A stretch of 9,545 nt of DNA from Sulfurovum sp. (lineage in GTDB: Bacteria; Campylobacterota; Campylobacteria; Campylobacterales; Sulfurovaceae), in the NCBI GenBank assembly GCA_015490315.1, contig WFYB01000195.1, positions 1 through 9,545 of the forward strand, given 5' to 3'. Shown piece by piece: positions 1 through 5,650 of this stretch; position 1 is the first letter of the stretch; each line of letters begins with the position of its first letter. Below the pieces are notes generated by a model. The model did not search any database. It was not told where the DNA came from and saw nothing but the letters and a program-made list of their open reading frames with translations. The position numbers and the translations under genes were made by a program.

Positions 1-368
1 ACATAGAGCCAAAAGGTGAACCAGTTGAGTCGGGGGAAAGAGACATCTTTCGCACCGATCATCAGCGGCATGACAATATTGCCAAAAATTGCCGGAATAC
101 CCGGGACAATAAAGAGGAAGATCATGATCACACCGTGAAGGGTGAACATCTGGTTAAACGTGTGTCCGTCTACAAACTGCCCCCCCGGTTGAAAAAGCTC
201 CAGTCGCATTCCAAATGCTGTAAAAACAGCAATGAAAAAGAAAAAGAACATCACGGCTGCATACATCAACCCTATTCTTTTGTGGTCAATGGTCAGCAAC
301 CACTGCATCAGTTTGCTTTTGGGATGCCCAATAGCGGTGTGTGTTTCGTCGTAAAAAGTCTTAGTCAT
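1..368 (-). CDS. coxA: Cytochrome c oxidase subunit I, N-terminal part (partial)
   Basis: Heme-copper oxidase subunit I, the membrane subunit that reduces oxygen to water and pumps protons. The 122 visible codons start with MTKTFYDETH; the rest lies beyond the left edge. Residues 24-33 (LLTIDHKRIG) are the usual entry to helix I, about residues 31-52 are that helix, and NQMFTLHGVIM (72-82) is helix II with His78 as the expected low-spin heme ligand. NIVMPLMIGAKDVSFPRLN (97-115) is the conserved loop after helix II. These signatures fit the aa3/caa3-like A family and not CcoN of cbb3 oxidases. The ATG overlaps the SCO stop by 8 bp (ATGACTAA), and AAGGAG lies upstream inside the SCO gene, so the two are probably translationally coupled. 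The exact oxidase subtype cannot be told from this fragment. Confidence 0.93.
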   Translation of the reverse strand, partial: MTKTFYDETHTAIGHPKSKLMQWLLTIDHKRIGLMYAAVMFFFFFIAVFTAFGMRLELFQPGGQFVDGHTFNQMFTLHGVIMIFLFIVPGIPAIFGNIVMPLMIGAKDVSFPRLNWFTFWLY

Positions 369-1173
369 CTATTTCTCCTTTATGTGATGAATTTTCAGTG
401 TTTCGCTCATTTTCTGCAATGCGCGCTTTTTTAGAGCTGCGGATCAGGTAAAACAGAAAGAGAAGCATAATGGCGGTCATAACAACCCCTGCAATCTTTT
501 CCCATTTGAAAACATAGGTTTTTCCTTTTGGGTCATAGGCAAAACAGAACAGAAGTGTCTTGGCAATTGTCGGCCCCACCTTCCCTTGTGAAGACTCCAC
601 CAATGCCATTTTGACATCAAACGGCAGTTGTTCGATACCGTTTAGATAGCGCGTAATCTTCCCCTCCGGAGAGAGAATGATCAGTGAGGCGGGATGGATA
701 TAGTCCACAACGCCTGCAGGGGATACCTTTTTTTCATAGGAAAATCCCACTCTCTTTGCCAGTTCTGTAGATGAGTTGCCGTCAGAGACGAGAAAGTGCC
801 AGGCATCTTTCACATAGGGTCTGCTCATGGATGCCAAGATATTCTCCCGTTTTGCTGCTGCAAGCTCAGGTCCTTCATTGTCAGCAAAACTGATCGTCAG
901 GACTTTGTAATCCTTGTTCTCTTTCAAGTCAAGTTTGCTAAAGGTCTTTGCCATGTCATTCAGCTGCGGGGTACAGATCCCCGAACACCTGAAGTAGTTC
1001 AGTGAGATAATAGTGGGTTTCCCCTCCATCAACTCTTTCAATGTTGCTTTGCTTCCATCCTCTTTGATAAAGGTCAGGTCAAGCGGCACTTTCTCGCCTA
1101 GGTGTTCATTGATACCCAGCTGTGCTGCCTGTGTCCAGATCGCAAAGAGTAGAAAGATCAAGATTTTTCTCAT
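361..1173 (-). CDS. SCO1/SenC family copper chaperone with C-terminal membrane anchor
   Basis: SCO-type thioredoxin-fold protein, expected to deliver copper to the CuA site of the adjacent oxidase on the periplasmic side. With the start at 1173 it has 270 residues. Residues 1-17 (MRKILIFLLFAIWTQAA) look like a signal peptide. The copper-binding CxxxC is C63-SGI-C67, and the third ligand is His160 in DYIHPASL. A CFAYDPKGK segment near residues 210-218 precedes a single C-terminal transmembrane segment (about 228-244) and a charged tail, so the domain is anchored from its C-terminus. I chose the ATG at 1173 because GGGAG lies 5 nt upstream and the signal peptide follows at once; an in-frame ATG at 1191 has no ribosome site. 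The gene overlaps the oxidase subunit I gene by 8 bp. The AT-rich gap upstream should hold its promoter. Confidence 0.92.
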   Translation of the reverse strand: MRKILIFLLFAIWTQAAQLGINEHLGEKVPLDLTFIKEDGSKATLKELMEGKPTIISLNYFRCSGICTPQLNDMAKTFSKLDLKENKDYKVLTISFADNEGPELAAAKRENILASMSRPYVKDAWHFLVSDGNSSTELAKRVGFSYEKKVSPAGVVDYIHPASLIILSPEGKITRYLNGIEQLPFDVKMALVESSQGKVGPTIAKTLLFCFAYDPKGKTYVFKWEKIAGVVMTAIMLLFLFYLIRSSKKARIAENERNTENSSHKGEIDD

Positions 1174-1239
1174 ATACACTCCCATTGTCATTTTATATTT
1201 AAAGAAATATTAAATAAATTTTAGAGGAAATAAACTTAA

Positions 1240-1256
1240 TTCATAATAAATATGAA
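1240..1256. repeat. Short inverted repeat upstream of the SCO gene
   Basis: TTCATA (1240-1245) and TATGAA (1251-1256) form a perfect 6-bp dyad around a 5-bp centre, about 67 bp upstream of the SCO start. A second dyad, TTATG (1328-1332) with CATAA (1338-1342), also has a 5-bp centre. They could be operator half-sites, but in DNA this AT-rich such dyads arise easily by chance. Confidence 0.25.
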
Positions 1257-1415
1257 ATATATTTATCAAATTATTCTTAAGATATATAATTAGTTTTTCT
1301 TATTAATGTTGGCTTTCTAAGTTGTTCTTATGTTAATCATAATAATTAAGGTAGAGATTGTGAAGAATGGTATACTTAAATAAAAATAAATTATATTTTA
1401 AGATAACATATTATT

Positions 1416-1446
1416 AAAAGTATAGGTAGATATTTTTTATACTTTT
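1416..1446 (-). terminator. Weak hairpin downstream of ddl
   Basis: AAAAGTATA (1416-1424) pairs with TATACTTTT (1438-1446), a 9-bp stem with a 13-nt loop, about 22 bp after the ddl stop. On the minus strand the second arm ends in CTTTT and runs into more A/T. The stem is almost all A-T, so it would be a poor intrinsic terminator; it is nonetheless the best stem placed past the end of ddl. Confidence 0.3.
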
Positions 1447-1460
1447 TTGAAGCTGTGTAG

Positions 1461-1484
1461 AAAAGGAACTATGCCTTTCCTTTT
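1461..1484 (-). terminator. Hairpin overlapping the ddl stop codon
   Basis: AAAAGGAA (1461-1468) and TTCCTTTT (1477-1484) form an 8-bp stem with an 8-nt loop that contains the ddl stop codon TAG (1471-1469). The U residues belong to the stem itself and no U run follows, so termination is doubtful. It may instead mark or protect the 3' end of the message. Confidence 0.25.
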
Positions 1485-2509
1485 GCACTCTGGATAGAGT
1501 GGATATACTGATAGTCGACAGCGATCTTCTCCTCTTTGGGAAGTGATTTTGCCAATCTCCAGATCATCGCCTCAAAATCTTCGAAAAGATAGTTTGCCAT
1601 GGATCCCGGGATAGGGTTGATCTCGTTGAGCATCACTTCATCATTGACCACAAAGAAGTCACAGCGGATGATACTCCCTCTAAAAAGCGGATCATAGATA
1701 CGCTTGAAGGTCTCCTGGATCTTTTGGGTAAGCTCAGGAGAGATATCTGCGGCAAGTAGCTGTGAATCTCTGGAGAAATCCATGTACTTTTTCTCAAAAT
1801 CGAGGAACTCCTCTTTGTGCGGCTCTTCGATGATCGAAAGCTCCCATCGGTCAGTATAGCAACCTGCCTGATTGTACTCTTTGACCCCTTCGATAAAAGG
1901 TTCGATGATCACATCATTGTCAAACTCGAATGCCACATCGAGCGCATAAGCAAGTTCACTCTCATCTCTGACGATACTTACACCGATACTGCTGCCGAGC
2001 CTGACAGGCTTGATGATCGCAGGCAGCGGTGTCTTGATCGTACGTGGATCGCTTTTGCTCAAGTGTTCATAGGGTACGGTCTTGACTCCGAGACTCTGCG
2101 CAAGGAATTTGGTATAGAGCTTGTTGTAGGAGAGTACGGATGCCTCGATGCGCGGAGAGATATACGGAATATCAAAAAAGCCCATCAGTGAAGCGATCTT
2201 GCCATCCTCACCGTCACGTCCGTGAATAAGGTTGAGCGCCACATCAAAACCGACCTGCTTGCTGCCGAACATTCCCTCGGTAAAGAACCCGCCTTTTTTC
2301 AAGGTGAGTTTTCTCCCTTTTTTATACTCTCCGGAGGAGAAGAGTTTTGAGTTGATCTTGTCTCTGTCGATCAGCCAAAATTCACGGTTTGCATCGACAA
2401 AGATATAGGTAATCTGACTTTTTTTAAGTACCTTTTTCATCGTAATTGCAGAAACGATGCTGATCTCATGCTCATAACTCGATCCACCAAACAAGATGGC
2501 TATATTCAT
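1469..2509 (-). CDS. ddl: D-alanine--D-alanine ligase
   Basis: ATP-grasp ligase that joins two D-alanines for the peptidoglycan precursor in the cytoplasm. It has 346 residues, within the usual range for Ddl. Visible signatures are GGSSYEHEISIVSA (8-21) with the substrate-site Glu15, HGRDGEDG (96-103), PAIIKPVRLGSSIGVS (163-178) with the ATP-binding lysine and serine loop, KEYNQAG (210-216) with Tyr212 in the position of the active-site Tyr, RCDFFV (282-287), and the Mg-binding NEINPIPGS (295-303). A tyrosine in the loop fits ligation of D-Ala rather than D-lactate, as inferred from better studied ligases. The ATG at 2509 follows AAGGA. The gene lies 53 bp after carA, and the spacer is mostly heptamer repeats. 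An AT-rich gap follows its stop. Confidence 0.96.
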   Translation of the reverse strand: MNIAILFGGSSYEHEISIVSAITMKKVLKKSQITYIFVDANREFWLIDRDKINSKLFSSGEYKKGRKLTLKKGGFFTEGMFGSKQVGFDVALNLIHGRDGEDGKIASLMGFFDIPYISPRIEASVLSYNKLYTKFLAQSLGVKTVPYEHLSKSDPRTIKTPLPAIIKPVRLGSSIGVSIVRDESELAYALDVAFEFDNDVIIEPFIEGVKEYNQAGCYTDRWELSIIEEPHKEEFLDFEKKYMDFSRDSQLLAADISPELTQKIQETFKRIYDPLFRGSIIRCDFFVVNDEVMLNEINPIPGSMANYLFEDFEAMIWRLAKSLPKEEKIAVDYQYIHSIQSAKGKA

Positions 2510-2524
2510 TCTCTATCCTTTATT

Positions 2525-2559
2525 CATATCTGAACGCTCAACACTGAACGCTGAGCGCT
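2525..2559 (-). repeat. Degenerate heptamer repeats between carA and ddl
   Basis: On the minus strand, from 2559 down to 2525, the spacer reads as five back-to-back 7-mers: AGCGCTC, AGCGTTC, AGTGTTG, AGCGTTC, AGATATG. The first four fit AG-Y-G-N-T-S; the fifth is looser. They start 3 bp after the carA stop codon. One 7-mer (AGTGTTG) occurs again in the array upstream of carA. A 6-bp stem (CGCTCA 2535-2540 with TGAGCG 2552-2557) forms within the array, but no U run follows it. Confidence 0.6.
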
Positions 2560-2562
2560 TGC

Positions 2563-3681
2563 TCACAGCATCTTCGCAAATTCGCTGAAGATATATGCCG
2601 ATTCGTGCGGCCCCGGGCTCGCTTCTGGGTGGTGCTGTACAGACATGACCGGTGCCTCTTTATAGCGCAGTCCTTCAATAGTATTGTCAAAAAGGTTGAC
2701 ATGGGTCACTTCCGCTACTTCAGTGATGTTGTCCGGAACGTTATAGTTGTGGTTTTGTGCCGTGATCTCAACACTGCCTGTCTGTATATTCTTGACAGGA
2801 TGATTGCCGCCGTGATGACCAAACTTCAGTTTATAAGTATCGTAGCCGTGAGAGATGGAAAGCAGCTGATGCCCAAGACAGATACCGAACATCGGTACTT
2901 TCGCAGCAATCAACTGCTTGATCTTCTCCTGCTCCTCTTTGAGGATCAGCGGATCTCCCGGACCGTTGGAGAGAAAGACTCCTTCACACTCTCCCGCTTC
3001 AAACTTCGCGATGATCTTATCGGCACCCATAGAGTTGGGAACCACAGTCACCTCCATACCGGCATGGGTCAACTCATTGAGAATATTGCGTTTGACACCA
3101 AAATCGAGTGCAATGATCTTCTTGTTTGTCTCCGGCTTCTCGTAGGTAAAGGTGCGCGCGTCATAGCGCCCTTCCTGATGCACGTAAGGCTCCTTTGTGC
3201 TGACCTGCTCGATATAGTTGATCTCTTCGATACGCGGAGACTCCGCAAGGATCTTTTGCAGTGCCTCTTTGTCGTGTACTTCTGTCGATGCGACCATCAT
3301 CATCGCACCCTCATTGCGAAGCATTTTGGTCAAGAAGCGTGTATCTACCGCGGTGATACCCAGCACATTCTCACGTTTAAGCAGACTGTCGAGACTCTCT
3401 TCGGCTCTAAAGTTAGAGTAGCGGGGCTGATACTCTCTGACGATGATACCTTTGCAGTGCGCACCCTTGCTCTCCATATCCTGTGCATTGCATCCGACAT
3501 TACCGATCTCAGGCATGGTAAAGGTCACGAACTGACCCGCATAAGAGGGATCAGTCACGATCTCCTGATATCCTGTCATCGAAGTGTTAAAAACGATCTC
3601 TCCGACCGCCGTACCCTCCGCACCAAAACTCTTCGCTTCGAGCATCAAGCCATTTTCAAAATACAAGCTTACTTTATTCAT
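2563..3681 (-). CDS. carA: Carbamoyl-phosphate synthase, small (glutaminase) subunit
   Basis: Glutamine amidotransferase subunit: it releases ammonia from glutamine and channels it to CarB, giving carbamoyl phosphate for pyrimidines and arginine. It has 372 residues, close to the family norm. The N-terminal CarA domain shows FENGLMLEAKSFGAEG (8-23) and NTSMTGYQEIVTDPSYAGQ (32-50). The class I glutaminase domain shows SNGPGDP (238-244), FGICLGHQLL (265-274) with nucleophile Cys268, and QHHPEASPGP (349-358) with His351 and Glu353, so the Cys-His-Glu triad is complete. The ATG at 3681 follows AAAGGGTG. carB is not in the window, so the two subunits are encoded apart, or at least not adjacently here. 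The 88-bp leader carries promoter-like and palindromic elements, which suggests the gene has its own control besides read-through from DUF507. Confidence 0.97.
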   Translation of the reverse strand: MNKVSLYFENGLMLEAKSFGAEGTAVGEIVFNTSMTGYQEIVTDPSYAGQFVTFTMPEIGNVGCNAQDMESKGAHCKGIIVREYQPRYSNFRAEESLDSLLKRENVLGITAVDTRFLTKMLRNEGAMMMVASTEVHDKEALQKILAESPRIEEINYIEQVSTKEPYVHQEGRYDARTFTYEKPETNKKIIALDFGVKRNILNELTHAGMEVTVVPNSMGADKIIAKFEAGECEGVFLSNGPGDPLILKEEQEKIKQLIAAKVPMFGICLGHQLLSISHGYDTYKLKFGHHGGNHPVKNIQTGSVEITAQNHNYNVPDNITEVAEVTHVNLFDNTIEGLRYKEAPVMSVQHHPEASPGPHESAYIFSEFAKML

Positions 3682-3704
3682 TTATCACCCTTTAACATAT
3701 ACAA

Positions 3705-3722
3705 GCTTTTCGCAAGAAAAGC
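3705..3722 (-). promoter_or_regulatory. Stem-loop in the carA leader
   Basis: GCTTTTC (3705-3711) and GAAAAGC (3716-3722) form a perfect 7-bp stem with a 4-nt loop, 23 bp upstream of the carA start codon. On the minus strand the loop is TTGC and TTGTATATG follows, so no terminator U run is present. It could stabilise the leader or set access to the carA ribosome site. No partner sequence for an attenuator was found. Confidence 0.35.
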
Positions 3723-3726
3723 ATCC

Positions 3727-3747
3727 CAACACTCATCACTCTTCACT
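3727..3747 (-). repeat. Three heptamer repeats upstream of carA
   Basis: Reading the minus strand from 3747 to 3727 gives three adjacent 7-mers: AGTGAAG, AGTGATG, AGTGTTG. All share AGTG plus a final G, and AGTGTTG is identical to a unit in the carA-ddl spacer. The array sits directly between the 3748-3769 palindrome and the 3705-3722 stem-loop. Confidence 0.55.
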
Positions 3748-3774
3748 TGACAAAGCGTAGTCTTTGTCATTATA
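3748..3774 (-). promoter_or_regulatory. Candidate carA promoter with palindrome over the start site
   Basis: On the minus strand a perfect TATAAT (3774-3769) is followed at once by a perfect palindrome, TGACAAAG (3769-3762) and CTTTGTCA (3755-3748), with a 6-nt centre. If TATAAT is a -10 box, transcription would begin near 3762, within the palindrome, making it a natural operator position. The TATAAT overlaps the last codons and stop of the DUF507 gene (CTA TAA), so it may be coincidence. No -35 box is evident, though that element is weak in Campylobacterota. As RNA the palindrome is an 8-bp hairpin just after the DUF507 stop, but without a U run. Confidence 0.4.
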
Positions 3775-4321
3775 GCATTCCCCGTTTTGCCAGCTCTTCC
3801 TGATAGAGTCTCTCATAAAGAAGCTCATAGTCCTGCGAACCGGGGATCACCTCTTTTTGCATATTTTTGATCTTTTCATAGACGATATCGTCGATCTCGT
3901 CATAGGCATCTGCAAATGCCTTAAATGACTTGAAAATGACATTTTTGACCTGGTTTTCATTGACGCTGTACTCTGCAAGGTAGTTCTCATAAAGCTCGTC
4001 GAGAATCAAGTGTGCAAGATCGTTGTAGCGGTCATCATAGTTCATGATCACACCATATTCGGGTGCCATCTTTTTCTTGATCATAAAAAAGAGCTGTCGC
4101 TCATCGGCATGCTGAAACTCGATCTCATCATAGTTCTCTTCTATGATCTTCTTGACCTTCTCATCGAGCGCACGCTCTTGGGCAAGGTTTTCATCGATGA
4201 TCTTCTTGGCTGCCTCGACAACTGCATCTCTGCCTTTTGGCAAAGTGATAAAAGGAGCATTGGCTAAATCGATCCCTATTTTGGTCGCTACATATCCTGT
4301 CTGTTGTGGTTTCAATCTCAT
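3770..4321 (-). CDS. DUF507 family protein, tandem two-unit form
   Basis: Conserved protein of unknown function, 183 residues, highly charged and predicted mostly helical, without a signal peptide or membrane segment, so probably cytoplasmic. The opening MRLKPQQTGYVATKI and the segments RALDEKVKKIIEENYDEIEF (50-69) and RQLFFMIKKKMAPEYGV (75-91) match what I recall of one DUF507 type. Residues 96-183, ending VIPGSQDYELLYERLYQEEL, match a second type that ends in a proline-Gly-Ser then LYxxxxxEE motif. Thus the protein looks like two DUF507 units joined in one chain. LDEKVKKII (52-60) aligns with IDDIVYEKI (143-151). AGAAGGAG precedes the ATG at 4321. It lies between purA and carA; I recall the same neighbours in Campylobacter jejuni. 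No function can be assigned. Confidence 0.85.
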   Translation of the reverse strand: MRLKPQQTGYVATKIGIDLANAPFITLPKGRDAVVEAAKKIIDENLAQERALDEKVKKIIEENYDEIEFQHADERQLFFMIKKKMAPEYGVIMNYDDRYNDLAHLILDELYENYLAEYSVNENQVKNVIFKSFKAFADAYDEIDDIVYEKIKNMQKEVIPGSQDYELLYERLYQEELAKRGML

Positions 4322-4371
4322 GGCTTTGAACTCCTTCTGTTTTGTTGTTCTTTGTTACGCAATCTTACGGA

Positions 4372-4398
4372 CAGGTACAAAACCTGCCCCTGCAGGTT
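4372..4398 (-). terminator. Overlapping alternative hairpins at the purA 3' end
   Basis: AACCTGC (4381-4387) pairs with GCAGGTT (4392-4398) around a 4-nt loop, covering the purA stop codon; on the minus strand the stem ends GGTTTTG, a short U run. A third segment, CAGGT (4372-4376), can instead pair with ACCTG (4382-4386) around a 5-nt loop, so the middle segment has two exclusive partners. This could be a weak terminator with partial read-through into the DUF507 gene. Confidence 0.35.
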
Positions 4399-5650
4399 AC
4401 CGAATAATCGTATCTTCCCGCTCTGGGCTGGTGGAGATGATACCGATCTTTGTACCGATCATCTCTTCAAGTGCCGAAATATACGACTGTGCCGTTTCTG
4501 GAAGGTCTTCGAATCTTCTGACACCCTCTGTTTTCTCCCATCCCGGGAAGGTTTGGTAGACTGCTTTGACATCTTCGAGATCATACGGTACATAGTCGAT
4601 CTCTTTGCCTTCAAACTCATAAGCGACACAGACTTTGATCTCGTCAAAGCCATCGAGTACATCAAGCTTCATCAGTGCGACCTGGTCAACACCGTTGACA
4701 CGTACCGCATGGCGCATCGCTACCGCATCGAACCAGCCGCAGCGTCTCGGTCGCCCCGTAGTTGTACCGAACTCGTGGCCGTTCTCTCTGAGACGCTTGC
4801 CCTCTTCACCCAGATCTTCACTCGGGAAAGGCCCGTTGCCTACACGTGTACAGTAGGCTTTGGCAATGCCGGTCACCTTGCCGATATCTTTGGGATTGAT
4901 CCCCAGACCGCTGCATGCACCCGCACTGACCGTCGTCGAAGAGGTCACGTAAGGGTAGGTACCGTGGTCGATGTCAAGCATCGTACCCTGTGCCCCTTCG
5001 AGAAGTACCTTCTTCTCATTATCGAGAATCTCCCACATCAACTGTGTCGTATCACAGATATATGGTGCCAGCTTCTCCTTGTAGGACTCAAGTTCGGAGA
5101 GAAGTGCTCTCTCTTGGGGTGCTTCGACACCCATCGCATCAAAGACAGGTTTGTTCATCTCGAAATATGCCATGATCTTCGCTGTAAGCTTGGCAGGGTC
5201 GAGCAGCTCGCCGAGTCTGTGCCCTACACGTGCGACCTTGTCACCGTAGGCAGGCCCGATCCCCTTGCCGGTCGTACCTATCGCTTTGTCACCTTTGAGA
5301 CGCTCGCGTGCCTGATCTATCTGGGCATGGTAAGGCAGCAGGATGTGTGCTTTGTCCGAGAGGAAAAGTCTACCCTCCAGATCATCGAACTGTGCCATCT
5401 CTTTGATGAAATCCACCGGAGAGAGTACCACGCCGTTGCCGACGATATTCTTCGCTTTGGGGTTGAGTACGCCTGAAGGGATCAGATGCAGCGCATAGGT
5501 TTTGTCTCCGATGACGATCGTATGCCCAGCATTATGTCCGCCTGCAAAACGGCAGACATAGTCATGCGTCTGCGCCATATGGTCTACGATCTTTCCTTTG
5601 CCCTCATCTCCCCACTGGAGTCCGACGATCAAATCTGCTTTACTGCTCAT
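4397..5650 (-). CDS. purA: Adenylosuccinate synthetase
   Basis: Converts IMP and aspartate to adenylosuccinate using GTP, the first committed step to AMP, in the cytoplasm. It has 417 residues, slightly shorter than the 430 or so of E. coli PurA. Signatures are complete: QWGDEGKGK (12-20) with catalytic Asp15, NAGHT (40-44) with catalytic His43, GTTGKGIGPAYGDK (125-138), the GAQGTMLDIDHGTYPYV stretch (219-235), GNGPFPSE (271-278) and TTTGRPRRCGWFD (296-308). The ATG at 5650 follows AAGGT and lies inside the end of hisZ (11-bp overlap), so translation is probably coupled. The hisZ-purA order is common in proteobacteria; here an aminotransferase stands before them. Both histidine and AMP synthesis touch the purine nucleotide pool, which may explain the linkage. 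Confidence 0.98.
   Translation of the reverse strand: MSSKADLIVGLQWGDEGKGKIVDHMAQTHDYVCRFAGGHNAGHTIVIGDKTYALHLIPSGVLNPKAKNIVGNGVVLSPVDFIKEMAQFDDLEGRLFLSDKAHILLPYHAQIDQARERLKGDKAIGTTGKGIGPAYGDKVARVGHRLGELLDPAKLTAKIMAYFEMNKPVFDAMGVEAPQERALLSELESYKEKLAPYICDTTQLMWEILDNEKKVLLEGAQGTMLDIDHGTYPYVTSSTTVSAGACSGLGINPKDIGKVTGIAKAYCTRVGNGPFPSEDLGEEGKRLRENGHEFGTTTGRPRRCGWFDAVAMRHAVRVNGVDQVALMKLDVLDGFDEIKVCVAYEFEGKEIDYVPYDLEDVKAVYQTFPGWEKTEGVRRFEDLPETAQSYISALEEMIGTKIGIISTSPEREDTIIR

Larger units (their letters stand above)
1174..1468. other. AT-rich intergenic region, no gene found
   Basis: This 295-bp stretch separates ddl from the SCO/oxidase genes. The core 1201-1440 has 38 G+C in 240 bases by hand count, about 16%. 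No reading frame with a ribosome site, tRNA-like fold or repeat array was seen. It should contain the promoter for the SCO/oxidase genes, but so many TATAAT-like strings are expected at this composition that I cannot pick one. Two short dyads (1240-1256 and 1328-1342) and two weak hairpins near the ddl end are listed separately or discussed in the findings. Confidence 0.7.

Noticed and set aside
361..1191. Longer SCO form starting at the ATG at 1191
   Set aside because: No Shine-Dalgarno sequence lies before it, whereas GGGAG is well placed before the ATG at 1173, where a signal peptide starts directly.
1285..1290. TATAAT on the plus strand in the AT-rich gap
   Set aside because: No plus-strand gene lies downstream, and such hexamers are expected by chance at this composition.
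1309..1330. Sigma-54-like string on the plus strand (TGGC, then TTGT)
   Set aside because: The GG to G-T spacing is 11 rather than 10, the GC element is missing, and no plus-strand gene follows.
3682..3738. Possible leader peptides before carA: a 14-codon frame starting with MSVGMLFLRK, and a 6-codon frame MLKGDK ending in ATGA over the carA start
   Set aside because: Ribosome sites are weak or missing, and the peptides have no run of arginine or other control codons as expected for attenuation.
2605..3750. Plus-strand reading frame of 381 codons opposite carA
   Set aside because: It is the exact antisense of carA, rich in Cys, His and Arg with no recognisable domain, and carA has a full set of active-site motifs. 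A long antisense frame is a by-product of the codon use.
4304..5476. Plus-strand reading frame of 390 codons opposite purA
   Set aside because: It mirrors purA, whose motifs are complete; the plus-strand translation shows no family signature and no convincing ribosome site.
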